From positions 1,922,001 to 1,986,000 of the forward strand of contig NZ_LT629741.1 in NCBI RefSeq assembly GCF_900105135.1: 64,000 nt of DNA, given 5' to 3'. This DNA is from Gramella sp. MAR_2010_147. GTDB taxonomy: Bacteria > Bacteroidota > Bacteroidia > Flavobacteriales > Flavobacteriaceae. The position numbers were made by a program, and so were the translations under genes. Under the pieces are notes generated by a model. That model saw nothing but the letters and a program-made list of their open reading frames with translations. It was not told the DNA's origin and ran no database searches. Positions 9,131 to 17,779 of this stretch are shown here, piece by piece; position 1 is the stretch's first letter, and every line of letters starts with the position of its first letter.

Positions 9131-10246
9131 ATGAGTACACAAGCACTTTTAAAAACTTATAAATTAGGCGATTTAGAATTAAAGAACCGTGTAGTAATGG
9201 CCCCTATGACGCGTGGCCGTGCAGATAACGAGGAGAAAAAACCTTCCCGTGAACTACATGCAGAATATTATAAGCAGCGTGCAAGCGCAGGTCTTATCAT
9301 TTCTGAAGGTTCACAGATCTCTAAAGATGCCGTTGGTTATATAAATACACCCGGGATCCATTCTCAGGAGCAGGTTGAAGGATGGAAAGAAGTTACCTCA
9401 GCGGTTCACGAGGCCGATGGAAAAATCTTTATTCAGCTCTGGCATGTGGGCAGGATGTCCCATCCAGATTTTCACGGCGGTGAGTTGCCCCTGGCCCCTT
9501 CCCCGGTAAATCCAAACGCCAAATCTTTTACTCCGGAAGGCTTTAAAGATACGGTGGCGCCAAGAGAAATGACCATTGAAGACATTCAGCAAACGATCGC
9601 AGATTTTAAACAGGCTGCCAGGAATGCCATGGACGCTGGTTTTGACGGAGTAGAAATTCATTCTTCTAACGGATATCTTTTTCACCAGTTCTTTAATGCA
9701 ACTTCCAATCATAGAAATGATGAGTATGGCGGAAGCATAGAGAACAGGGCAAAAATTCTTTTTGAGGTGCTGGATGCTGTTAAAGAAGTGATGCCAGAGA
9801 ATCGTATTGGAATTCGTTTAAATCCTTCCATGCACGGAATTTTCGGGATGACGATGGATGAAGAAACAATTCCAACCTTCGATTATATCGTTAAGAAACT
9901 GAATGAATATGATCTTTCTTACCTGCACCTTTCAGAACCTTTTACAGATGTTTCAGACATTTCTTTTGCTGAAACAGATATTGCTAAACGCTATCGCCCG
10001 ATCTATAACGGAACCTTGATGATTAATTCCAATTTTGATCAGCAAAAAGGGAATACAGTTATTGAAGATGGAGAAGCAGACCTTGTGGCCTTTGGAAAAC
10101 CATTTATTTCCAATCCAGATCTAGCTGAAAGATTCGCTCAGAATGTAGAATTGGATGCATGGGATGAGGATACTTTTTATTCTGGTGGTAAAAAAGGATA
10201 TACAGATTATAAAGTAAAAACAGAAAGAGAAGGAGTTCTTAATTAA
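9131..10246 (+). CDS. Alkene reductase, old yellow enzyme family (NemA-like)
   Basis: 371-residue FMN-dependent TIM-barrel oxidoreductase of full family length. Visible family segments: the N-terminal FMN site (LKNRVVMAPMTRGRA), IQLWHVGRMSHPDFH, the substrate-binding His-x-x-Asn in VEIHSSNGYLFHQFFN, the NRAKILFEV stretch and the C-terminal phosphate site (DLVAFGKPFISNPDLAERF). These cytosolic enzymes use NAD(P)H to reduce activated C=C bonds, quinones or nitro compounds, often for detoxification. It follows a Crp-like regulator gene and ends 24 bp before a terminator hairpin. Physiological substrate unknown. Confidence 0.93.
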   Translation: MSTQALLKTYKLGDLELKNRVVMAPMTRGRADNEEKKPSRELHAEYYKQRASAGLIISEGSQISKDAVGYINTPGIHSQEQVEGWKEVTSAVHEADGKIFIQLWHVGRMSHPDFHGGELPLAPSPVNPNAKSFTPEGFKDTVAPREMTIEDIQQTIADFKQAARNAMDAGFDGVEIHSSNGYLFHQFFNATSNHRNDEYGGSIENRAKILFEVLDAVKEVMPENRIGIRLNPSMHGIFGMTMDEETIPTFDYIVKKLNEYDLSYLHLSEPFTDVSDISFAETDIAKRYRPIYNGTLMINSNFDQQKGNTVIEDGEADLVAFGKPFISNPDLAERFAQNVELDAWDEDTFYSGGKKGYTDYKVKTEREGVLN

Positions 10247-10263
10247 TTTTAAAATATCAGTTA

Positions 10264-10302
10264 TAAAAAAGTCTTTTAGATCATTTCTAAAGGACTTTTT
10301 TT
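10264..10302 (+). terminator. Bidirectional intrinsic terminator after the old yellow enzyme gene
   Basis: An 11-bp stem (AGTCTTTTAGA 10270-10280 with TCTAAAGGACT 10286-10296, two G-U pairs) has a 5-nt loop, an A-tract before and a U-tract after, so it can work in both directions. Confidence 0.85.
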
Positions 10303-10317
10303 ATAGGTCTACATATT

Positions 10318-10397
10318 CGTCAAGCTGAACTTGATTCAGCTTCTAATTGAATTTGATTTTCAATTTGGTGAGATCCTGAAGTAAATTCAGGATGACA
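10318..10397. repeat. Paired-hairpin intergenic repeat, copy 1
   Basis: An 80-bp element that begins CGTCA and ends TGACA. It holds two perfect 8-bp hairpins: AAGCTGAA/TTCAGCTT (10322-10342) and ATCCTGAA/TTCAGGAT (10373-10393). Copy 2 lies 140 bp further on in the same orientation. It looks like a REP/MITE-type interspersed element and codes for nothing. Confidence 0.85.
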
Positions 10398-10457
10398 TTG
10401 TTTATGATGGCATAAGACTTTGCAGATAACTAAACATACTATAAAAAAGTTTCTAGT

Positions 10458-10537
10458 CGTCAAGCTGAACTTGATTCAGCTTCTAATTAAATTTCATCAA
10501 CAATTAGATGAGATCCTGAAATAAATTCAGGATGACG
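10458..10537. repeat. Paired-hairpin intergenic repeat, copy 2
   Basis: Same element and orientation as copy 1, with the outer inverted pair CGTCA/TGACG intact. About 50 bp of flanking sequence after each element (10398-10448 and 10538-10588) also matches, so the duplicated block is about 130-140 bp and runs into the A-tract of the second terminator. Confidence 0.87.
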
Positions 10538-10582
10538 TTGTTTATGATGTTACAAGACTCCACAGTTAACTAATCATACTAC

Positions 10583-10620
10583 AAAAAAAGTCCTTTAGAT
10601 CATTTTCTAAAGGACTTTTT
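10583..10620 (-). terminator. Bidirectional intrinsic terminator after the SDR gene
   Basis: A perfect 11-bp stem (AGTCCTTTAGA 10589-10599 with TCTAAAGGACT 10606-10616) with flanking A- and U-tracts. Its sequence is almost that of the terminator at 10264-10302; together they close the two converging genes. Confidence 0.85.
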
Positions 10621-10649
10621 CATTGTACAATTCAAACTATTTCAAAAAT

Positions 10650-11396
10650 CTAGAATTCCTGAACCGTTGGTCTAATCACGATCTCATTCACATCTACATC
10701 GTTCGGTTGTTCAATTGCATAAGCAATAGCTCTGGCAATAGAATCTCCGGGGATCGCCTGCTTGTAAAATTCCTTTACATTCTCTGAACTTTCATCATGG
10801 CTGCTTCCAAATTTCAATTCAGAATCTATAGCTCCAGGTTCAATGGTAGTAGTTCTAATATTTCCACCAACTTCATGTCTTAATCCTTCAGAAATTGCTC
10901 TTACCGCATACTTGGTTCCGCTATATACAGTTCCGCCCGGGCTAAATACTTTAATCCCCGCAACTGAAGACAGGTTGATAAAATGTCCGTGTCCCTGCTC
11001 CTGGAATACCGGCAATGCAGCAGAAATTCCGTAAAGCACACCTTTCACATTGATGTCTATCATTTTATCCCACTCTTCTACTTTATCCTCTGCTATTGGT
11101 GCGATAGACATTAAGCCGGCATTGTTGATAAGCACATCAATTTTTCCCAATTCTTTTTTGGCGGTATCTATAAGGTTTTTCACTTCCTTTCTATTAGTCA
11201 CATCGGTTTTCACTACCAATGCTTCCCCTCCGTTTTTCTTAATGTCTTCGGCAATAGCTTCCAGTTTTTCCTTACGTCTGGCAGCGATGACTACTTTAGC
11301 TCCTTTAGAAGCTAAATGTCGGGCGGTATCTTCTCCTAGTCCACTACTTCCTCCAGTTATAATTACTACTTTCCCTTTAATATTATCTTCCATCAT
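10650..11396 (-). CDS. SDR family NAD(P)-dependent oxidoreductase
   Basis: 248-residue classical short-chain dehydrogenase: Rossmann glycine motif TGGSSGLG, cofactor-selecting AARR after strand 2 (favours NADP), NNAG, catalytic Ser in INLSSVAG and YSGTK for the Tyr-x-x-x-Lys pair. The GTVYSGTKYAVRAISEG stretch is common in the YdfG/serine-dehydrogenase-like subgroup, but the substrate cannot be fixed. Translation may begin at either of two adjacent Met codons. It stands alone, convergent with the old yellow enzyme gene, with a -7 box 34 bp before its start. Confidence 0.92.
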   Translation of the reverse strand: MMEDNIKGKVVIITGGSSGLGEDTARHLASKGAKVVIAARRKEKLEAIAEDIKKNGGEALVVKTDVTNRKEVKNLIDTAKKELGKIDVLINNAGLMSIAPIAEDKVEEWDKMIDINVKGVLYGISAALPVFQEQGHGHFINLSSVAGIKVFSPGGTVYSGTKYAVRAISEGLRHEVGGNIRTTTIEPGAIDSELKFGSSHDESSENVKEFYKQAIPGDSIARAIAYAIEQPNDVDVNEIVIRPTVQEF

Positions 11397-11429
11397 TCTA
11401 AAATTTTAATTTATGATTCCTTGAGAAGT

Positions 11430-11437
11430 CAAAATTA
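11430..11437 (-). promoter_or_regulatory. Candidate -7 box of the SDR gene
   Basis: Reads TAATTTTG on the minus strand, a full TAnnTTTG match, 34 bp before the start codon; no clear -33 TTG. Confidence 0.45.
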
Positions 11438-11726
11438 GGGCTCAGATATCAGGAATTCGGGCTAATAGTGATGATTATAAATAGTTTAACCTGTTTCCTT
11501 AACCTAGATCAAGAAGAATCCTTAAGAGGGTTTTAAATAAATGAAATTTCGGCTCTGGATTGGCAGGCGGAAACTAACAGAAGAAACTAGATCCTGTTTA
11601 CGCTGAAGATTTTGTAGTTTCGGTTTTTCCTTTTAGACGAAGGTTTCCGTCAAATTCTATATCGAGGCTGAAAATTTTTAAAAAAGCATATTGTTTATTT
11701 GCAATACCATTGCATTTTGTAATTCC

Positions 11727-11734
11727 TATATTTG
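11727..11734 (+). promoter_or_regulatory. Candidate -7 box of the metal-efflux operon
   Basis: TATATTTG fits TAnnTTTG; the nearest TTG (11710-11712) is only 14 bp upstream. The box lies immediately before the GTG start at 11739, so the transcript would be nearly leaderless, or the true start or promoter differs. Confidence 0.35.
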
Positions 11735-11738
11735 TAAC

Positions 11739-12044
11739 GTGAAATTACTAAGCATCATATTATCCATTTATTTGATAGGACTTACTGTAGTTCCTTGTGA
11801 GGATGATGCCAATAAAGAAGAAATTAGTATTGAACAGGTTTCAAGTCTTGAATCGGAACAGGAAACCGGTGCAGATCTCTGCTCCCCCTTTTGCCAGTGC
11901 CACTGTTGCCATATTCATATACTGAAGATTGACACCATGGAATCTGAAGAGCTTGATATTCAGGCTTCAACTTTAATTATTGAAAGAAATTCAGAATCTG
12001 GAATAGAAATTCCAGACACACACTTTCAGCCTCCGCGTATTTAA
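11739..12044 (+). CDS. Small Cys/His-rich exported protein (DUF6660-like) of the efflux operon
   Basis: About 101 residues from GTG 11739; the frame stays open upstream to 11691, but from 11739 the product begins with a clean hydrophobic signal segment (LLSIILSIYLIGLTVVPCE). The centre has a dense metal-binding cluster, CSPFCQCHCCHIHI, and the ends are acidic. Small proteins like this precede CzcA genes in many flavobacteria (I recall the name DUF6660). It is probably periplasmic or membrane-anchored and may bind or sense the metal passed to the pump, which is inference. The gene is followed by two hairpins with U-tracts before czcA. Confidence 0.7.
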   Translation: MKLLSIILSIYLIGLTVVPCEDDANKEEISIEQVSSLESEQETGADLCSPFCQCHCCHIHILKIDTMESEELDIQASTLIIERNSESGIEIPDTHFQPPRI

Positions 12045-12056
12045 TTCAGTTTTATA

Positions 12057-12079
12057 GGACAGCTATGTCCATTTTTTTT
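12057..12079 (+). terminator. Hairpin with U-tract between the small protein and czcA (first of two)
   Basis: GGACA (12057-12061), 4-nt loop, TGTCC (12066-12070), then A and eight T. The stem is short, so it may be a partial terminator or attenuator inside the efflux operon. Confidence 0.5.
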
Positions 12080-12080
12080 A

Positions 12081-12097
12081 GGAAAATTTTCCTTTTT
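12081..12097 (+). terminator. Palindrome with U-tract (second of two)
   Basis: GGAAAATTTTCC is a perfect 12-bp palindrome followed by TTTTT, directly behind the first hairpin. It is AT-rich and weak alone, but the pair suggests attenuation or mRNA processing upstream of czcA. Confidence 0.35.
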
Positions 12098-12129
12098 AAG
12101 CAGATTTACTGAATTCAAATCAAAATTTT

Positions 12130-15100
12130 ATGATCAACAGAATCATTGATTTTTCAATCAATAATAAATTTATTATTGGGTTGTTAACCTGCGTTTTGAT
12201 CGTCGCAGGAATATGGAGCATGATTAAAGTCCCTATAGATGCTCAACCCGATATTACCAATAATCAGGTACAGGTGATCACCCAGGCACCTAATCTTGGA
12301 ACCCAGGATATTGAACAGTTTGTCACCTATCCTGTAGAGATCGAAATGAGCAACCTACCCGGGGTAATGGAAATTAGATCGGTATCCCGGTTCGGACTTT
12401 CTGTAGTTACTATCGTTTTTGAAGACGATATGGGAACCTATCTTCCACGGCAACTGGTAAGTGAAAAACTAAACAGTGTTCGGGAAGAAATTCCCAAAGG
12501 ATTTGGGCAACCTTCCATGGGGCCAATTTCTACGGGTCTTGGCGAAATATTCCAATATACTCTTGAAGTTGAAGAAGAATTTAAAGATGAATATTCTCCT
12601 ACGGAACTAAGGACCATTCAGGACTGGATCGTAAAACGACAAATGGCCATGGTTCCCGGCGTGGTTGAAGTCAATGGCGTTGGAGGCAAGATCAAGCAAT
12701 TTGAAGTTGCCGTTAATACTGAAGAATTACGAGCTATTGGTTTAACAATCTCCGATGTATTTACGGCCCTCGAAAAAAATAACCAGAACACTGGTGGCGC
12801 TTATATTGAAAAGAACCATCAGGCAAACTTTATTCGTGGTGAAGGCCTGGCCAGAAACATTTCAGATATAAAAAATATCGTAATCCAGAATTCTGAAGGG
12901 ATTCCTATCACCATAGATAATATCGCGGAAGTAAAAATTGGCAGCGCCGTTAGATATGGAGCGCTAACCAAAAACGGACAGGGAGAAACTGTGGGCGGAA
13001 TGGTGATGATGCTGAAAGGAGCAAATTCTAATGAAGTTGTTGAAAATGTGAAAGACAGGATCACTCAGATTCAAAAATCACTGCCAGACGGAGTTTCCAT
13101 AAAACCATTTCTGGACAGGAGTGAGCTCATTTCGGATACTACCTCAACAGTTACCCAGAATTTAATTGAAGGGGGACTTATTGTGATCTTTGTTCTCATC
13201 ATTTTGCTCGGAAACTGGCGCGGCGGATTAATCGTTGCCTCCACGATCCCACTATCGCTACTATTCGCATTCATTTTAATGAATGTCTTTGACGTCTGGG
13301 CCAACCTTATGAGTCTGGGTGCTATCGATTTTGGAATTATTGTGGATGGCGCCGTGATCATTGTGGAAAGCACCGTCTTTATTATTTCTCAAAGAATTGG
13401 AAGGAATAAAAAGATCAATCAAAAAGATCGGGATGAGATCGCAGCCTCTTCCTCCAAAAAGATGATGAATTCAGCATTTTTTGGTCAGCTTATTATCCTG
13501 ATCGTTTTTCTACCCATTTTAGCCTTAGAAGGTGTTGAAGGAAAAATGTTCAGACCTATGGCATTAACCTTTATTTTCGCCATGATCGGGGCTATGATCC
13601 TTTGTCTTACCTATGTTCCAATGGTTTCAGCGATGTTTTTAAAGGAAAGTAAAAACACTAAAAAGTCATGGGGAGACAGAGCAATTCTCTGGCTTCAGAA
13701 CAAATATGAACCTGTTCTTAAATGGTCGCTGGGGCATGCAAAAATTCTTGTAGGAGCTGCTCTAGGCTTATTATTGATCAGCGTTTTAATATTTACCAGA
13801 ATGGGAGGAGAATTTATTCCCCAACTTGATGAAGGCGACATTGCCTATCATATTATTCAAAAACCCGGGAGCTCTTTAACTGAAGGTATCAAAACCTCTA
13901 CTAAAATCGAGGCTCTTTTGTTAGACGAATTTCCTGAAATTGAACAGGTAGTCACCAGGTTTGGTGTCTCAGACGTGCCGACAGATCCTATGCCAATGGA
14001 TATTGGGGATAGTTTTATCATTTTAAAACCAAGATCTGAATGGGTCTCTGCAGAAACTAAAGATGAACTGATTTCCAAGATCAAGGAGAAACTGAAAACT
14101 GTTCCGGGAGTTAGTTATGAATTCACGCAACCTGTGGAGATGCGTTTTAACGAATTACTTACCGGAGTTCGGGAAGATATTGCCGTCAAACTTTATGGAG
14201 AAGATTTAAATGTCCTTGCTGAAAAGGCCCAAGAAATGGGTTCTTTAATTAGTCAGGTTGAAGGTGTTGGCGATATGAAGGTAGAAGCAACTGTTGGCTT
14301 ACCACAGATCACGGTAGATTATAACCGAAATAAGCTCGCCCAGTACGGCCTGAATGTAAATGAGTTGAATTCATTGATCCAGTCGGCATTTGCGGGCGGA
14401 AAAGCCGGAGTGATCTTCGACGGGGAAAAGAAATTTGATCTGGTGGTGCGTCTTACCGAGAGTCAGCGAAAAGATATCCGCAATATTCGAAATCTATATG
14501 TAAGTCTGCCGTCCGGTAGTCAGATCCCACTTAAAGAGGTAGCCGAAATAAGTTACCTGCCCGGCCCCATGCAGATAAGTCGTGATAATACCCAGAGAAG
14601 AACTTATGTTGGGGTTAACATCCGTGATCGTGATGTAAAATCTGTAGTAGAGGATATTCAGGAAAAACTGGATGCAGAATTGCAATTACCGCCCGGCTAT
14701 TATATAAGGTACGGTGGAGCGTTTGAGAATTTTGAAAGAGCCAGTAAGCGATTACAACTCGTTGTTCCCATAGCGCTGCTGCTTATTTTCATTTTTATTT
14801 ATTTCGCATTAAAATCTTTTAAGCAAACTACCATGATCTATATGGCCATTCCTTTGGCGGCAATAGGCGGGGTATTTGCGCTTTGGCTTCGCGGCATGCC
14901 TTTCAGTATTTCTGCCGGAGTCGGTTTTATTGTTCTTTTTGGAGTAGCTGTTTTAAACGGACTCGTTTTAATTAGCGGTTTAAATGAATTGAAAGCCGAT
15001 GGTGTGAACGATCTCGGGGAAAGAATACGCCTGGGAACCAAAAGAAGAATAAGACCCATTATGCTCACTGCACTTACGGATGTTCTCGGATTTTTACCAA

Positions 15101-16464
15101 TGGCGGTTTCAGCTTCGGCAGGTGCAGAAGTGCAACGACCTCTGGCTACAGTGGTTATTGGAGGATTGATCACTTCAACACTTCTAACCCTTATTATTTT
15201 ACCTATCCTTTATAAATGGATCGAAGAAAATTCAGGAAAGATGAAAATTAAAAAACCGGTTTTAGCTGGAGCGATGATCTTATCCTGCTTATTGATCCCT
15301 AATAAATTCAATGCTCAGGAAACTTCATTAGAGATAAGTAGAAAGGATGCCGTGAGCAAAGCCATAGAAGATTATCCATTACTTCAGAAAAAAAGACTGG
15401 AAATAGAACGTCAAAAAGCTAATAAGATCAGTGCCTGGGACCTGGGGAATACTCAGATATTTACCGGTGGTGAAGAACTGAACGATGATGTTGGGATTTA
15501 CACAAAAATCGGCTTTCAGCAACAGGGAATCGATATTTTTGGGATTGCACCAAAATCAAAACTTCAGAAAGAAAAAGTGCGGCTTACAGAATCGGCTTTT
15601 GACCTTTCAAAGCTTGAAGTTACCAAACAGGTTCAAATTACATGGACCACTGCTTATTACGCCAAACGTAAATATTTGCTTCTAAAGAGACTGGATTCGG
15701 TTTACCAGAAATTTCAAAAAGCAGTTGATCTAAGATATGAGGTTGAAGCAATTTCGAATCTGGAACGGTTAACCGCTACCAATAAAGCCAAAGAGATAAG
15801 TTTGGAGACGAATCAGGCTTTAAATGAATACCAGGCTGCATTGACGAATCTCCGACTCTGGTTTGCCGATGATACGAAATATACAATTCCGAATACCTCT
15901 AATTTCGAGAAAGAAGAATTGATGATTGAAGATAAAAATGACTTTAGGAATCATCCAGTTTTGAATATTTCTCAACAAAAGATAAAGGTTACAAAAGCGG
16001 AAAAAACAAAAGCGGCTGCTGAATTTTTGCCAGATCTAAATTTACAATATGGCATACAAGAGGTAAACAACAATTCAGGATTCAGAAGCTTCCAGGCAGG
16101 AATTTCTATTCCGTTACTTTCAGGAGAAAGCTATGCAGCGGTAAAAACTTCAAAACTTGATAGACAAATAGCCGAAACCGAACTGGAATATCACAAAAAA
16201 AGGATAGAAAGTGAATATGCCATCGCCATTCAGAATTATAAGAAGTGGCAGGAAACCTGGAGCTATTACCAGAATGAGGGGCTTGAATTGGTTAAAGAAC
16301 AGATCAGCGGTTCCCTGCTGGCTTTTAATGAAGGTGCCATCTCGTATGTTTCCCTGATACAGAATCTTGATAGCGCTTTGCAAACCGAATTAAAGGCTCT
16401 CGAAGCCCTTAAAAATTACGGGATTGCCCTTGCCGAATTAGAATATTTCCAAAGCAACAAATAA
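12130..16464 (+). CDS. czcA: CzcA-type heavy-metal RND efflux pump fused to a TolC-like outer-membrane channel
   Basis: 1444 residues in two modules. Residues 1-1037 are a complete HME-RND inner-membrane pump, with the proton-relay motif DFGIIVDGAVIIVE (Asp400, Asp406, Glu413) typical of pumps for divalent cations (Zn, Co, Cd) rather than Cu/Ag. From Met1038 a new hydrophobic segment (AGAMILSCLLIP, then NAQ) resembles a signal peptide, followed by a ~390-residue coiled-coil TolC/OMF domain. This arrangement is common in flavobacteria. Because the modules belong to different membranes, the chain is probably cut at the internal signal sequence, or the channel is also made from the ATG at 15241. 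The adaptor gene follows after 7 bp. Confidence 0.93.
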   Translation: MINRIIDFSINNKFIIGLLTCVLIVAGIWSMIKVPIDAQPDITNNQVQVITQAPNLGTQDIEQFVTYPVEIEMSNLPGVMEIRSVSRFGLSVVTIVFEDDMGTYLPRQLVSEKLNSVREEIPKGFGQPSMGPISTGLGEIFQYTLEVEEEFKDEYSPTELRTIQDWIVKRQMAMVPGVVEVNGVGGKIKQFEVAVNTEELRAIGLTISDVFTALEKNNQNTGGAYIEKNHQANFIRGEGLARNISDIKNIVIQNSEGIPITIDNIAEVKIGSAVRYGALTKNGQGETVGGMVMMLKGANSNEVVENVKDRITQIQKSLPDGVSIKPFLDRSELISDTTSTVTQNLIEGGLIVIFVLIILLGNWRGGLIVASTIPLSLLFAFILMNVFDVWANLMSLGAIDFGIIVDGAVIIVESTVFIISQRIGRNKKINQKDRDEIAASSSKKMMNSAFFGQLIILIVFLPILALEGVEGKMFRPMALTFIFAMIGAMILCLTYVPMVSAMFLKESKNTKKSWGDRAILWLQNKYEPVLKWSLGHAKILVGAALGLLLISVLIFTRMGGEFIPQLDEGDIAYHIIQKPGSSLTEGIKTSTKIEALLLDEFPEIEQVVTRFGVSDVPTDPMPMDIGDSFIILKPRSEWVSAETKDELISKIKEKLKTVPGVSYEFTQPVEMRFNELLTGVREDIAVKLYGEDLNVLAEKAQEMGSLISQVEGVGDMKVEATVGLPQITVDYNRNKLAQYGLNVNELNSLIQSAFAGGKAGVIFDGEKKFDLVVRLTESQRKDIRNIRNLYVSLPSGSQIPLKEVAEISYLPGPMQISRDNTQRRTYVGVNIRDRDVKSVVEDIQEKLDAELQLPPGYYIRYGGAFENFERASKRLQLVVPIALLLIFIFIYFALKSFKQTTMIYMAIPLAAIGGVFALWLRGMPFSISAGVGFIVLFGVAVLNGLVLISGLNELKADGVNDLGERIRLGTKRRIRPIMLTALTDVLGFLPMAVSASAGAEVQRPLATVVIGGLITSTLLTLIILPILYKWIEENSGKMKIKKPVLAGAMILSCLLIPNKFNAQETSLEISRKDAVSKAIEDYPLLQKKRLEIERQKANKISAWDLGNTQIFTGGEELNDDVGIYTKIGFQQQGIDIFGIAPKSKLQKEKVRLTESAFDLSKLEVTKQVQITWTTAYYAKRKYLLLKRLDSVYQKFQKAVDLRYEVEAISNLERLTATNKAKEISLETNQALNEYQAALTNLRLWFADDTKYTIPNTSNFEKEELMIEDKNDFRNHPVLNISQQKIKVTKAEKTKAAAEFLPDLNLQYGIQEVNNNSGFRSFQAGISIPLLSGESYAAVKTSKLDRQIAETELEYHKKRIESEYAIAIQNYKKWQETWSYYQNEGLELVKEQISGSLLAFNEGAISYVSLIQNLDSALQTELKALEALKNYGIALAELEYFQSNK

Positions 16465-16471
16465 GAAAAAA

Positions 16472-17656
16472 ATGAAAATAAGATCATTAATATTAATCGC
16501 ACTCCCTTTTTGGATCTTCATTGCATGCGGAGAGAAGAAAGAAGCTGAAAACACTGAAAATTCCTCGAAAAAAAAGGAAAACACTTCAGCATCAACTCCT
16601 ACGGAAGTTATGATTAGCCAGGAGCAATATGAGGCTTTAGATATCAAGAAAGGCAGTCTCCAAGGAAGGGTAATGAGCGGATATGTAGAGGTAAATGGCG
16701 AACTTGAAGTACCACCGCAGAGCGAAGCAAGCGTTACTACTGTTTTTGGTGCTAACATTACCAAAATTCTGGTGATAGAAGGAGAAAATGTAAAAAAAGG
16801 ACAGGTTCTTGCTTATATTTCACATCCTGATATTTTTGAAATTCAAAGTGAATTTCTGAATTCCTTCAACGATATGGAACTGAAAGAAAAGGAATTTGAA
16901 AGACAGGAAAAACTTTACGAGGCAGGTGTAGGTTCAGGAGAATTATTTCAAAGATCTGAAGCCAGTCTTAAGAGTGCTCAAGGGAGGTATAACGGACTAA
17001 GATCGCAGGTAGAAATACTGAATCTAAACCCCTCTTCTATTTTAAGCGGAAATATTCAGAAAAACGTTCCCCTAGTAAGTCCTATAGAAGGGGCTGTTCA
17101 AAAAGTAAATATCAAAACAGGACAATTCGTAGAGGCCCAAACCAATTTATTTGAGATTGTTAACACCCATCATGTTCATGTAGATCTTATGGTATTTGAA
17201 AAAGATGTTTCAAAAGTAAAACAGGGGCAAACCGTCAAATTTACCGTGGAATCTCTTCCGGGAACCGAATTGACTGCGGAAATCCTATCCATAAGTAAGA
17301 CCTTCGAAAACGATCCCAAGGCGCTCCATGCCCATGCTGAAATTAAGGACAAACCTGAAAATCTTATTCCGGGAATGTATGTAAGAGGGCGTATTCTCAT
17401 CCAAAATGAGGAAACAACAGCATTGCCAGAAGATGCTATTGTACGAGATAATGGAAAGCATTTTATTTTTACGGTTGAAAAAGAAGGAAACGACTGGAGT
17501 TTTAAACCTGTGGAGGTAAGAATCGGTGCGGAAGATTCTGGCTGGATACAGGTAGATTTATTAAACCAGGTAGCGGAGCAAGCCGAGATAAGCTATAACA
17601 ATGCTTACTATTTAATGGCTGAAATGCAAAAAGGTGAAGGCGGTCACAGTCATTAA
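16472..17656 (+). CDS. czcB: CzcB-type periplasmic adaptor of the metal efflux pump
   Basis: 394-residue membrane-fusion lipoprotein. The lipobox FIAC puts the lipidated Cys at residue 19, followed by a charged low-complexity linker. Then come the barrel-sandwich/lipoyl half-motifs (VFGANITKILVIEGENVKKG and SPIEGAVQKVNIKTGQFV), a coiled-coil hairpin between them, a beta-barrel (FEKDVSKVKQGQTVKF) and a membrane-proximal domain. A His-containing tail (GEGGHSH) may touch metal. It links the pump and channel modules encoded 7 bp upstream, completing a three-part export system in one operon, which ends at the hairpin at 17684. Confidence 0.93.
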   Translation: MKIRSLILIALPFWIFIACGEKKEAENTENSSKKKENTSASTPTEVMISQEQYEALDIKKGSLQGRVMSGYVEVNGELEVPPQSEASVTTVFGANITKILVIEGENVKKGQVLAYISHPDIFEIQSEFLNSFNDMELKEKEFERQEKLYEAGVGSGELFQRSEASLKSAQGRYNGLRSQVEILNLNPSSILSGNIQKNVPLVSPIEGAVQKVNIKTGQFVEAQTNLFEIVNTHHVHVDLMVFEKDVSKVKQGQTVKFTVESLPGTELTAEILSISKTFENDPKALHAHAEIKDKPENLIPGMYVRGRILIQNEETTALPEDAIVRDNGKHFIFTVEKEGNDWSFKPVEVRIGAEDSGWIQVDLLNQVAEQAEISYNNAYYLMAEMQKGEGGHSH

Positions 17657-17683
17657 TTTAAACCCAAAGTTTCTCAAGAATAG

Positions 17684-17713
17684 TAAAGCCGGCTTAATTA
17701 AGTCGGCTTTTTT
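17684..17713 (+). terminator. Intrinsic terminator of the metal-efflux operon
   Basis: Stem AAAGCCGGCTTA with TAAGTCGGCTTT (one mismatch pairing as G-U) directly followed by a T-tract, 28 bp after the czcB stop codon. Confidence 0.88.
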
Positions 17714-17779
17714 GTATTTTGTAATTTCTTAAATCTAGAGATCCTGCAAATATTTTACTTCCCAAAATGGCGACAATTA

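Larger units (their letters stand above)
11397..11738. other. Intergenic region between SDR and metal-efflux genes
   Basis: 342 bp without a convincing gene. It holds the SDR -7 box at its left end and the efflux-operon promoter region at its right end. The middle (11460-11690) shows no ORF, RNA fold or repeat that I can support. Confidence 0.6.

Noticed and set aside
10318..10588. Insertion sequence
   Set aside because: The block has no open frame or target-site duplication that I can see; it is a small non-coding repeat.
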